Position numbers and translations under genes: made by a program. Below the pieces are notes generated by a model. The model searched no databases. It saw only the letters and a program-made list of their open reading frames with translations, and was not told the origin of the DNA. Below, in pieces: positions 56,311 through 64,000 of a stretch of 64,000 bases of DNA (its first letter is position 1; every line of letters starts with the position of its first letter). This DNA comes from Rhodococcus ruber (GTDB lineage Bacteria > Actinomycetota > Actinomycetes > Mycobacteriales > Mycobacteriaceae), in the NCBI RefSeq assembly GCF_027270735.1, contig NZ_JAPWIJ010000003.1, forward strand, positions 434,001 to 498,000. The letters are read 5' to 3'.

Positions 56311-58425
56311 TCAACTGTCCGTTGCGCGCACGACTGCGAGTACGTCCTCGCCGAACCGCTCCAACTTCTTGGCTCCGATTCCGGGGATGGCGACGAGTCC
56401 CCGCTCGTCCTGCGGCTGCTGCTCGGCGATGGCAGTGAGCGTGTTGTCGCTGAACACCACATATGCCGGCACTTTCAATTCACGGGATTTGTCCAGTCGC
56501 CATGACTTCAGGGCGTCCAGCAAGGCGATGTCGACGTTCGACGGGCAGCTATCGCACCGACCGAGCATGGTTGCCGACGTCCCGATCAACGGCTTGCCAC
56601 ACAACCGGCACTTGGGGCCGGATTTCTTGGCCGCGGGTGCCGCTATACGCGAGGCGGGCGAATCCTCGGGCACCAGACCGATGAGAAACCTCGACCGCCG
56701 GCGCGACTTGCGCCCACCCTCGTTGCGGGCGAGCGCCCAGGACAGATGCAGGTGGACTCGGGCGCGCGTGACACCGACATAGAGCAGTCTGCGCTCCTCC
56801 TCGATCGCGGCCTCGTTGTTGGCGCTCGGATCGTTGCCGATCGCGTGTGAGATCGGCAGAGTTCCGTCGGCGAGACCGACGATGAACACCGCGTCCCACT
56901 CCAGGCCCTTCGCCGCGTGCAAGGAGGCCAGCGTCACGCCCTGCACCGTCGGAGGATGCCGCGCCTCGGCTCGCGCGGCGAGCTCCCCCAGCAACTTCTC
57001 GAGGGTCAGGTCCGGCTCGTGAACGAGAAGTTCTTCGGTGAGTTGCACCAGACCGCCCAACGACGCCCATTTCTCGCGGGCCTGCGCGCCGGTCGGTTCG
57101 GTCGCGGTCAGGCCCAGCGGCGCGAGTACGGCCCGCACCAGAGCCGTCAGGCCGTCGCCGGACTGCGCGCCGTCGGGTAGATCGTCACGACCGGCCGCCT
57201 GCCGCAGCGCGTTGACTCCCTGCCGCACCTCGGGTCTGGTGAAGAAGCCCTCCCCGCCGCGCACCTGGTACGGAATCTTCAGTTCGGTCAGCGCCTGCTC
57301 GTGCGCCTCGGACTGAGCGTTGATGCGGTACAGAATCGCGATCTCGGCCGGCTCGACCCCCTTCGCGATGAGCCTCTTGACCGCCCGCGCCACGCCGTCG
57401 GCCTCCGCCGGCTCGTCGTCGTACTCGAAGAACTCCGGCTCGGGCCCCGGCTCCCGCTGACCGATCAATTGCAGCCGGGTGCCGGCAATACGCCCGCGAG
57501 CGGCTCCGATGACACGATTGGCCAGCGACACCACCTCCGGTGTCGACCGGTAGTCACGTTCGAGCCGAACCACGGTGGCCTCGGGGTACTTGCGAGAGAA
57601 GTCGAGCAGATATCGAGGGGACGCGCCGGTGAACGAATAGATCGTCTGATTCGCGTCGCCGACGACGGTGAGATCGTCGCGGTCGCCCACCCAGGCGTCG
57701 AGCACCCGTTGCTGCAGCGGTGTCACGTCCTGGTATTCGTCGACGACGAAGCAGCGGTAGCGCTCGCGGAACTCGTCCGCCACCGACGAGTGCTCTTCCA
57801 GAGCTGCGGCCGTGTGCAGGAGGAGGTCGTCGAAATCGAGCAACATGCCGTCTCCACCTCGAGACTTGAGGTCTTCGTATCCGGCGTACACGGCAGCGAC
57901 CTTGGCGGCATCCATCGGCACGTCGCGGCGATTGCTCGCCGCGATACGCGGATAGTCCTCGGGCGCGATCAACGATCCTTTGGCCCACTCGATCTCACCT
58001 GCGAGATCGCGGATCGCGTCGGTCGAGGTCGATACTCCGGCGCGATTCGCCGCCTGCGAAACAACGGTGAACTTGCGATCGAGTAGCTGCCAGCCGGTGT
58101 CTCCGACGACCTGCGGCCAGAAGTATTTGAGTTGCCGCATCGCCGCGGCGTGGAACGTACGGGCCTGTACGGGAGGGCCGTCTCCCCCCACCCCGAGCTC
58201 GCGCAGGCGGCCGCGCATCTCACCGGCAGCGCGAGCGGTGAACGTCACCGCCAGTACCTGCCCCGAGGACACATGCCCCGCCGAGACGAGGTGCGCGATG
58301 CGTCGAGTGATCGTGCGGGTCTTGCCCGTGCCGGCGCCGGCGAGAACGCACACCGGGCCACGAGGAGCCAGCACCGCCGCGGATTGCTCCGGATCCAGTC
58401 CGGTGGTCATCGCGTCGTCAGCCAT
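56311..58425 (-). CDS. uvrD2: ATP-dependent DNA helicase UvrD2
   Basis: A 704-residue superfamily 1A helicase. Motif [20 protein letters not shown], motif [17 protein letters not shown], motif [22 protein letters not shown], motif [21 protein letters not shown] and motif [16 protein letters not shown] are visible. A tetracysteine segment ([20 protein letters not shown] then SC) and a C-terminal HRDC domain ([18 protein letters not shown]) distinguish UvrD2 from UvrD1. Start at ATG 58425; ATG 58434 is equally possible. Confidence 0.94.
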   Translation of the reverse strand: MADDAMTTGLDPEQSAAVLAPRGPVCVLAGAGTGKTRTITRRIAHLVSAGHVSSGQVLAVTFTARAAGEMRGRLRELGVGGDGPPVQARTFHAAAMRQLKYFWPQVVGDTGWQLLDRKFTVVSQAANRAGVSTSTDAIRDLAGEIEWAKGSLIAPEDYPRIAASNRRDVPMDAAKVAAVYAGYEDLKSRGGDGMLLDFDDLLLHTAAALEEHSSVADEFRERYRCFVVDEYQDVTPLQQRVLDAWVGDRDDLTVVGDANQTIYSFTGASPRYLLDFSRKYPEATVVRLERDYRSTPEVVSLANRVIGAARGRIAGTRLQLIGQREPGPEPEFFEYDDEPAEADGVARAVKRLIAKGVEPAEIAILYRINAQSEAHEQALTELKIPYQVRGGEGFFTRPEVRQGVNALRQAAGRDDLPDGAQSGDGLTALVRAVLAPLGLTATEPTGAQAREKWASLGGLVQLTEELLVHEPDLTLEKLLGELAARAEARHPPTVQGVTLASLHAAKGLEWDAVFIVGLADGTLPISHAIGNDPSANNEAAIEEERRLLYVGVTRARVHLHLSWALARNEGGRKSRRRSRFLIGLVPEDSPASRIAAPAAKKSGPKCRLCGKPLIGTSATMLGRCDSCPSNVDIALLDALKSWRLDKSRELKVPAYVVFSDNTLTAIAEQQPQDERGLVAIPGIGAKKLERFGEDVLAVVRATDS

Positions 58426-58514
58426 ATGGACCATTGTGTCAGTGCGCACCGACAGTTCCGCCCCGGCCTGAACCTGCCGGAACAATGGCGTCGGCGCTCC
58501 TGTTGACTCTTGTC

Positions 58515-58784
58515 GTGACCACTACCGAGAACACACCGCAGACCCCAGCCGCCCTCACCGTCTACTCCACGACGTGGTGCGGATACTGCCGCCGACTCAA
58601 GACCCAGCTCGACGAGGCCGGAATCACCTACGCCGAGATCGACATCGAGCAGAACCCGGAAGCCGCCGACTTCGTCGGAAGCGTCAACAACGGCAATCAC
58701 GTGGTACCGACCGTCCTCTTCGCCGACGGCTCGACTGCAACCAATCCCGGTCTCGCCGAGGTCAAGCGCGCGCTGTCGCTCTGA
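58515..58784 (+). CDS. mrx1: Mycoredoxin (glutaredoxin-like, CGYC)
   Basis: An 89-residue mycothiol-dependent glutaredoxin-like reductase. [20 protein letters not shown] holds the redox site, [10 protein letters not shown] the cis-Pro loop, and [14 protein letters not shown] is specific to mycoredoxins. It reduces mycothiol-mixed disulfides. GTG start at 58515. Divergent from uvrD2, the same arrangement as Rv3198c/Rv3198A. Confidence 0.93.
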   Translation: MTTTENTPQTPAALTVYSTTWCGYCRRLKTQLDEAGITYAEIDIEQNPEAADFVGSVNNGNHVVPTVLFADGSTATNPGLAEVKRALSL

Positions 58785-58791
58785 TCGAGCG

Positions 58792-59694
58792 TCAGTCCGT
58801 GGCCGCCCACGCTTCGAGCATTCCGCGCGCGATCGAGATGGAACCGGGAAGCAACAATCGGGAGGTCGAATCGGATCCCCAGTCGCCCAGTTCCAGCGCC
58901 GCGACAACCTCGGCTCGATCGAACCAGTGGGCTTCGGCAATCTCGCCGTCCTGGAAAAGCAACGGCTGCTCCGGGTCGGCGACAGCCGAGAACCCGATCA
59001 TCACCGAACGCGGGAACGGCCACGGCTGGCTGCCCAGGTAGTCGATGTCGGAGACGTCGAGGCCGACTTCTTCCTTGATCTCCCGTGCCACACACGTTTC
59101 CAGGGATTCGCCGGCCTCGACGAAACCCGCCAGAACAGAGAATCGCCGCTCGGGCCAGGCCGGTGCGCGTGCCAGCAGCACTCTGTCGCCGCCGTCGTGG
59201 ACCAGGCAGATGACTGCGGGATCGGTACGGGGAAATTCCTCGTGGCCGGTGGACTCACTGGTGCGAGACCACCCCGCGTTCGACGGAACCGACGGCGCGC
59301 CGTCGAGTGAGCTGAATTGTGCGCTCGCATGCCAATTGAGGATCGCCAACGCACCGGTCACCATCGACAGTGCAGTGCCGTCCAGGCGATCACCGTCGGT
59401 ACGTAGGTCGCCGAGCGTGCCCTCCACGATCTCCACTCGCCTGGTCCACACGTGCCGGTCCCCGTGGATTCCGAGAAAGACCGCATCAGCCGTGGGCTCC
59501 GGTGCAACATCGATGGCGGGGGTGAGGATCAGACCGTCCTCGTCCACGACGAATCTGCCTCTGCCGTCGACGTTCAGCAGTCGGCCGGTCGACCAGCCTG
59601 CTGCGAGTGCGGCGGTGTCTCGGCGTAACTCCTCGGCCCTGTTCAGTGGTGACCGGGAGAGGCGAGGTGGGTGAGCGAGGTGGAATTTCGGCAC
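58792..59694 (-). CDS. nudC: NADH pyrophosphatase, zinc-ribbon cysteines absent
   Basis: A 300-residue Nudix enzyme that splits NADH and may remove NAD caps from RNA. The Nudix box is GFVEAGESLETCVAREIKEE followed by VGL, and SQPWPFPRSVMIGF is the NADH-specific downstream motif. Where the classic CxxC zinc ribbon would be, the sequence is FSSLDGAPSVPSNAGWSRTS, so no zinc is bound, a state I believe is shared by mycobacterial NudC. Converges on mrx1 with an 8-base gap. Confidence 0.92.
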   Translation of the reverse strand: MPKFHLAHPPRLSRSPLNRAEELRRDTAALAAGWSTGRLLNVDGRGRFVVDEDGLILTPAIDVAPEPTADAVFLGIHGDRHVWTRRVEIVEGTLGDLRTDGDRLDGTALSMVTGALAILNWHASAQFSSLDGAPSVPSNAGWSRTSESTGHEEFPRTDPAVICLVHDGGDRVLLARAPAWPERRFSVLAGFVEAGESLETCVAREIKEEVGLDVSDIDYLGSQPWPFPRSVMIGFSAVADPEQPLLFQDGEIAEAHWFDRAEVVAALELGDWGSDSTSRLLLPGSISIARGMLEAWAATD

Positions 59695-59718
59695 GCTCGG
59701 AACCCTACTCGGACTTCG

Positions 59719-60822
59719 TTACTCACCAACACGACGGATGTACAGCAGGCGATCGGACGCCTCGACCGCATCGACTTCCGGAGTGCCGACCCGGAACAGT
59801 TTGCCGCCTCGCACAACCCCGAGCACGATGTCGGTGAGGTGCCGCGGAGAGCCGCCCACCTCGTCCCGCTCGACTTCGCGCTCAGCAATGGCGAAGCCTG
59901 CCTCCGGCGTCAACAAGTCCTCGATCATCTCCACCACGGACGGTGTGGACGTGGCGATGCCGAGCAGCCGGCCCGCGGTCTCCGAGGAAACGACCACCGA
60001 ATCGGCACCGGACTGACGCAGCAGGTGGGTGTTCTCCGCTTCTCTGATGGCCGCGACGATCTTGGCCTTGGGAGCGATCTCGCGGGCGGTCAGAGTCACC
60101 AGCACTGCGGTGTCGTCTCGGTTGGTCGCCACGATGATGGCCGACGCATGCTGGGCACCGGTGAGTCTGAGCACGTCGGACTTGGTCGCCGAGCCGTGGA
60201 CGGTGACCAGGCCCAGGGCCGAAGCGGCATCGAGCACCGTCTGATCTGTGTCGACCACGACGATGTCGGACGCCGGTACGCCGTCTCCGAGCATCGCGTC
60301 GACTGCGGTTCGGCCCTTGGTGCCGAAACCGATGACCACGGTGTGATTGCGCACGCTGCGTCTCCATCGCTGAATTTTGAATGCTTGTCTGGACCGCTCG
60401 GTGAGAACCGACAGCGTCGTTCCGACCAGCAGAATGAGGAACAGGACCCGAAGTGGTGTGATGACAAGAATATTGACCAGTCGCGCCGACGGGCTCATCG
60501 GCGCGATGTCACCGTATCCCGTCGTCGACAGCGACACCGTCGCATAGTAGAACGCGTCCAGGAAGGACAGTTCGCCGTTCTGGTTGTCGCTGTAACCGTC
60601 GCGGTCGAGGTACACGACGAACGCTGCGAGAAACAGGATGCCGAGCGCCATCAGTACCCGTTTGTAGATCGCGCTCCACGGACTCGATTCCAGCTCCGGT
60701 ACTCGGAGCACTCCGACGAGCGCGAAGTCGGGCTTGTCGGTCAACGCGCCACTGTCGCTCAGGCGCGCACGCAACCTACCTGCCACGTGGCCCGCCGAAG
60801 TGTGCGCAGAAGTCGAGAACAT
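59719..60822 (-). CDS. Potassium channel with TrkA-type RCK domain
   Basis: A 367-residue ion channel protein. Two membrane helices (about 54-72 and 112-134) flank the selectivity filter TTGYGD (100-105). The cytoplasmic RCK/TrkA-N domain starts NHTVVIGFGTKGRTAVDAML and binds nucleotide; a TrkA-C domain (LTDIVLGVVRGGKLFRVG) ends the protein. Corresponds to Rv3200c. Located between nudC and the DoxX-like gene. Confidence 0.92.
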   Translation of the reverse strand: MFSTSAHTSAGHVAGRLRARLSDSGALTDKPDFALVGVLRVPELESSPWSAIYKRVLMALGILFLAAFVVYLDRDGYSDNQNGELSFLDAFYYATVSLSTTGYGDIAPMSPSARLVNILVITPLRVLFLILLVGTTLSVLTERSRQAFKIQRWRRSVRNHTVVIGFGTKGRTAVDAMLGDGVPASDIVVVDTDQTVLDAASALGLVTVHGSATKSDVLRLTGAQHASAIIVATNRDDTAVLVTLTAREIAPKAKIVAAIREAENTHLLRQSGADSVVVSSETAGRLLGIATSTPSVVEMIEDLLTPEAGFAIAEREVERDEVGGSPRHLTDIVLGVVRGGKLFRVGTPEVDAVEASDRLLYIRRVGE

Positions 60823-60891
60823 TCACGGCACGCAGCGTAACCCCATGCAACGAATCTGTGCCGACGACTCGGGATGTGGCACGGTAAGTGC

Positions 60892-61278
60892 ATGACACAG
60901 CGACCAAGTCAGGCAGCCGCACTGCGCCTCGCCGGACTGCTCACCGGGGCCGGCATTCTCCACTTCGTCACCCCGTCGTTCTTCGACGCGCAGGTTCCGA
61001 CGGCACTGCCGGGTTCGGCTCGCACGTACACCCAGGTATCGGGGGTCGCCGAGCTGGCGGTGGCCGCAACACTTGCCACGCCTCGCACCCGCCGCCTGGG
61101 CGGCGCACTCGCGGCCGGTCTGTTCGTTGCCGTCTTCCCCGCCAACATCAACCTCGCATGGAAGTACGTGCAGAGCTCCAAGACGTCACCGGCGCTCAAA
61201 GCAGCCATGATCGCCCGTCTGCCGCTACAGATCCCGCTGGTCACCGAGGCTCTGAAGGCTCGCCGGAACGCGCAATAG
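60892..61278 (+). CDS. DoxX-like small membrane protein
   Basis: A 128-residue protein with about four membrane segments: LRLAGLLTGAGILHFVTPSF, VSGVAELAVAATLAT, GGALAAGLFVAVFPANINLA and LPLQIPLVTEAL. FPANINLAWKY is characteristic of DoxX-related proteins. Role unknown. Start at ATG 60892. Its last 38 bases overlap the converging adnB gene. Confidence 0.82.
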   Translation: MTQRPSQAAALRLAGLLTGAGILHFVTPSFFDAQVPTALPGSARTYTQVSGVAELAVAATLATPRTRRLGGALAAGLFVAVFPANINLAWKYVQSSKTSPALKAAMIARLPLQIPLVTEALKARRNAQ

Positions 61279-64000
61279 CGTCGAGCGGCGTCGAGACGGC
61301 CGGACCCTCCAGAAGTTCGGCCAAAGCTGTTGCGTCCGGCAGGTTCTCGGGCGAGATGGTGTGGCCGCTGCGGACATAGTGGAACGCCGCGCGTACGCGG
61401 TCCAGCGAAACCGGTTCGGCCCGCCCGATCGACATCAGCTCGGCCCACGCCAGTCGGTAGGCTGCGAGTTGCATCGCCACTGCCTGCTGTTCCGATGCCG
61501 TCGGCTCTGCACCGGTTTTCCAGTCGACGACGGTCCAGCCGCCGTCGGGGTCCGCGAACACGGCGTCGATTCGACCGCGCAACACCGTGCCCGCAACGGA
61601 CGTCTCGAACGGGACCTCCACCTCCACGGGGCTGCGCAGCGACCATTCCGAGTCCAGAAACGCTTGCTGCAACGTTTCCAGGTCGACGTCGGCCGACGCA
61701 CCGGTATCGGCCGAGCCCGGCAACTCGTCGAGGTCGAGCAACCGGGTTGCACCGAACCGCCGCTCGACCCAGGCGTGAAATGCAGTTCCTCTGCGCGCCA
61801 ATGGGTTCGGAGGAAACGGCAACGGCCTGCGCAGTCGCGATGCCAGGCCATCGGGATCTGCGGCCAAGTCCACCAACTGTGTCACCGACAGGTTGCCCGG
61901 CAAGGCCACGTCGACTCCCGCGACCGACCTCGCTGCCCGCTCCGCCAGCAGGGTCTCGACATCGGCAGCCCAGTTCTCCGGATCGGTCAGGGTTGCGTCG
62001 TCAGCGCTCTCACTCGAATTACGCTGCGCCGCATCACCATCTGCCAGTGCGCGTAGCACCTCCCGCGCGCCGCTCTCGACCGCACCACGTCTGGGTCCGA
62101 GCGGGTCTCGCGGCCAGGACGCCGTGTGCGGCACAGCTCCGAGTGGGTTCTGCACTCCGTCCTCCGGAGCCGGGGCCCACTGCTCGATCACAGCTGCGGC
62201 GTCGTCAGATCCGCTTACTTGCCTGTGCAATTCGTCGAGAAACTCCGACGGCCCACGCGACTTCGTCGACGTTTGGTCCCAGTGGTGCGCGGACACCAAC
62301 AGCACCCGTTCGGTTCGGGTCAGAGCCACGTAGAACAGCCGCCGGTCCTCGGCGAGCCGGCGCCGGGCGAGCGCATCCTTGTGGTTCTTTACTGCATCCT
62401 CCAGGTCCTTACGGTTGTAGAGCTGGTCGAGCTCGAGAACCGGAACGCCCTCGGAGCCCTCACCGTCCAGCGCGCGATCACCGCGCAGCGACGGCGGTAG
62501 TTCGGCCATGGCTCCGAGCCAGGTCGAAGACGCGTTCGACGACGGGAACACACCCTTCGCTACGTGCGGAACGGCCACGACCTCCCATTCGAGGCCCTTC
62601 GCGGAGTGGACAGTGAGCACCTGCACTCGATGTGGCGCGACCTCGACCTCCCCTGGTGCGAGGCCGTCCTCGACCGTCTCCGCCGCAGCGAGGAACGACA
62701 GAAACCCGGTCACCGTGGCGGTGGGATTGTCTGCGTAATCGGCCACCACGTGAGCGAATGCATCCAGATGTTCACGGCCGACTGCCCCGTCGGTACCGAT
62801 CGGTGTCCGGGCTTGCGCTTCGACCCCGATGTTCATGATCCGCTCGATGTCGCCGACCAATTCCGTCAGCGGTTGCCCGATTCGGTCGCGCAGCAGGTGC
62901 AGTTCACCCGCGAGCGCGACGATCCGCCGGTAGCCGACCTCCGAGTAACGGTCGTCCGGACCTGGATCGGCTATGGCGTCTGCCAGGCCCGCCTGCTCGG
63001 ACTGCTCGCCGGGCAATGCACTGCCGAGTGCGGCATCCAACGCCTCGGGGTCGTCGACCCGACCCGCGGTGCCGTACCCGCCGCGGATCTCGAGTTCTCG
63101 GGCACGCTGGGAGAGTGCCCGCAGATCCGTCGGCCCGATCTGCCACCGAGAACCGGTGAGGATGCGCATCGCGGAACTGCCGGCAGTCGGGTCGGCGACC
63201 AGTCGCAGCATCGCGATGATGTCTGCCACCTCGGGGACGTGCAGCAATCCGCCGAGCCCGACGACCTCCACCGGCAACCCACGGCTGCGCAGTACGTCGG
63301 CAATCGGTTCGGCATCGGCGTTGCGCCGCACCAGAACTGCAGCGGTGGGCGGTGGCCGATCCTGCTCGAGGGCCGAGCGGTACTCCCCCGCAATCCGGTC
63401 GGCAATCCACTCGCGTTCGCCCAGAACCGTATCGGTAACGGCAATTCGGACGTCTCCGGGAACAGCTCCCGGACGTGCCCGCAGAGTCGGCACCGGAACA
63501 CCGACGCGGCGCAGTGGATCGGTGATCAGGTTCGCCAGAGTCAGCGCCTCGGGCGGATTTCGCCAGCTGGTGAGTAGTTCCAGTCGAGGGGCCGGGTCAC
63601 CGTCGGCCTGCGGAAAGTCGGTGGCGAACCGTGGCAGGTTCGCTGCCGAGGCACCGCGCCAGCCGTAGATCGATTGCATCGGATCGCCGACCGCCGTCAG
63701 CGCCAACGTGGGGTCGCCGCCGGATCCGAACAGTGACGACAGCAGGACGCGTTGGGCATGCCCGGTGTCCTGGTATTCGTCGAGCAGTACCAGCCGAAAA
63801 CGTTGCCGTTCAGCTGTTCCCACCTCCGCATGGTCGGCCGCGACCCGCGCCGCCATCGACATCTGCGAGCCGAAATCCAGAGCGCCCTCTCGGCGCAGAG
63901 TCTGGCCCAGCCGTTCCACCAACGGCAACAAACCGATTCGTTGATGCTGTGCGTCGAGGATGTTCAGCAACTCTTTGGTGGGGCCGCCGCGTTGTCGCGG
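61241..64000 (-). CDS. adnB: AdnB-like helicase-nuclease, 3' part (runs off the window)
   Basis: The visible 919 C-terminal residues belong to the AdnAB double-strand-break-processing complex of actinobacteria. UvrD-like motifs: RLVLLDEYQDTGHAQRVLL (motif II), AVGDPMQSIYGWRGASAANL (III), VLTVHSAKGLEWEVVAVPHV (V) and EDRRLFYVALTRTERVLLVS (VI). The C-terminal RecB-type nuclease shows GRIDAVFADPDGGWTVVDWK and TG, then QLAAYRLAW. Assigned AdnB rather than AdnA by position next to the K+ channel gene, as for Rv3201c. Walker A and the start lie beyond base 64000. Confidence 0.9.
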   Translation of the reverse strand, partial: PRQRGGPTKELLNILDAQHQRIGLLPLVERLGQTLRREGALDFGSQMSMAARVAADHAEVGTAERQRFRLVLLDEYQDTGHAQRVLLSSLFGSGGDPTLALTAVGDPMQSIYGWRGASAANLPRFATDFPQADGDPAPRLELLTSWRNPPEALTLANLITDPLRRVGVPVPTLRARPGAVPGDVRIAVTDTVLGEREWIADRIAGEYRSALEQDRPPPTAAVLVRRNADAEPIADVLRSRGLPVEVVGLGGLLHVPEVADIIAMLRLVADPTAGSSAMRILTGSRWQIGPTDLRALSQRARELEIRGGYGTAGRVDDPEALDAALGSALPGEQSEQAGLADAIADPGPDDRYSEVGYRRIVALAGELHLLRDRIGQPLTELVGDIERIMNIGVEAQARTPIGTDGAVGREHLDAFAHVVADYADNPTATVTGFLSFLAAAETVEDGLAPGEVEVAPHRVQVLTVHSAKGLEWEVVAVPHVAKGVFPSSNASSTWLGAMAELPPSLRGDRALDGEGSEGVPVLELDQLYNRKDLEDAVKNHKDALARRRLAEDRRLFYVALTRTERVLLVSAHHWDQTSTKSRGPSEFLDELHRQVSGSDDAAAVIEQWAPAPEDGVQNPLGAVPHTASWPRDPLGPRRGAVESGAREVLRALADGDAAQRNSSESADDATLTDPENWAADVETLLAERAARSVAGVDVALPGNLSVTQLVDLAADPDGLASRLRRPLPFPPNPLARRGTAFHAWVERRFGATRLLDLDELPGSADTGASADVDLETLQQAFLDSEWSLRSPVEVEVPFETSVAGTVLRGRIDAVFADPDGGWTVVDWKTGAEPTASEQQAVAMQLAAYRLAWAELMSIGRAEPVSLDRVRAAFHYVRSGHTISPENLPDATALAELLEGPAVSTPLDAIARSGEPSEPR

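Overview
The window is high-GC actinobacterial DNA. Gene order, class Ib nrd genes, WhiB7, Lsr2, SmpB/tmRNA, an Rpf, mycoredoxin and an AdnB-like helicase-nuclease all point to the Mycobacteriales. The tmRNA tag (ADSNQRDYALAA) and the protein sequences fit a Rhodococcus-type Nocardiaceae member best; the genus is an inference. Nothing looks like a plasmid, prophage or CRISPR locus. This is core chromosome with a few accessory insertions.

Layout. (1) 1-3.7 kb: 5' part of ctaD, a FecB-like iron-siderophore lipoprotein, a Nudix hydrolase, and an SPFH membrane protein paired with a ribbon-helix-helix regulator. (2) 3.7-8.6 kb: class Ib ribonucleotide reductase operon nrdH-nrdI-nrdE-nrdF on the minus strand, with NrdR-type boxes upstream and a free-standing GIY-YIG/NUMOD3 homing endonuclease lodged between nrdE and nrdF. 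(3) 8.7-11 kb: cysteine-free RpmJ with a Zur-like site, an FMN reductase divergent from a TetR regulator, a fructosamine-kinase-like gene. (4) 11-17 kb: nadE and a molybdenum-cofactor cluster (moaD, moaA / moeA, moaC-moaB fusion, moaE), then a COG0523 metal GTPase. (5) 17-23 kb: amidase, lsr2, tRNA-Ala, DsbA-like protein, MFS transporter, phosphoglucomutase. (6) 23-29.3 kb: a tightly overlapping six-gene lipid-modification operon (hydrolase, FAD oxidoreductase, DUF1365, two cyclopropane-type methyltransferases, DUF1295). (7) 29.4-37 kb: tmRNA, an SDR protein, a DMT transporter with an apparent CTG start, smpB, ftsX, ftsE, a proline-rich protein, an MscS channel, prfB. (8) 37-45.3 kb: carbonic anhydrase, hisN, DUF1304, fadE24-fadE23, a DGPF protein with an ECF42-type sigma factor, GNAT, a GyrB-like mini-ATPase, a decayed immunity-like gene, tRNA-fMet. 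(9) 45.4-64 kb: Rpf, UPF0182, PPA1309, PDZ/Lon-type protease, DUF2342, ThiF-like, ABC1 kinase, whiB7 with its full leader, uvrD2, mrx1, nudC, K+ channel, DoxX-like protein and the 3' part of adnB. From memory, much of this order parallels M. tuberculosis blocks Rv3043-3055, Rv0446-0449, Rv3100-3105, Rv3137-3140 and Rv3193-3201.

Functional links: smpB and tmRNA (ribosome rescue) lie 2.4 kb apart; nrdHIEF with NrdR boxes forms one dNTP-synthesis unit; moa/moe genes build molybdopterin; the 23-29 kb operon probably modifies membrane acyl chains; whiB7 has a promoter, upstream ORF and hairpin arranged for antibiotic-responsive attenuation. The most unusual items are the endonuclease inside the nrd operon, the SPFH/RHH pair with its palindromic operator, the complete whiB7 leader, the ECF42 promoter, and the degenerate GHKL protein.
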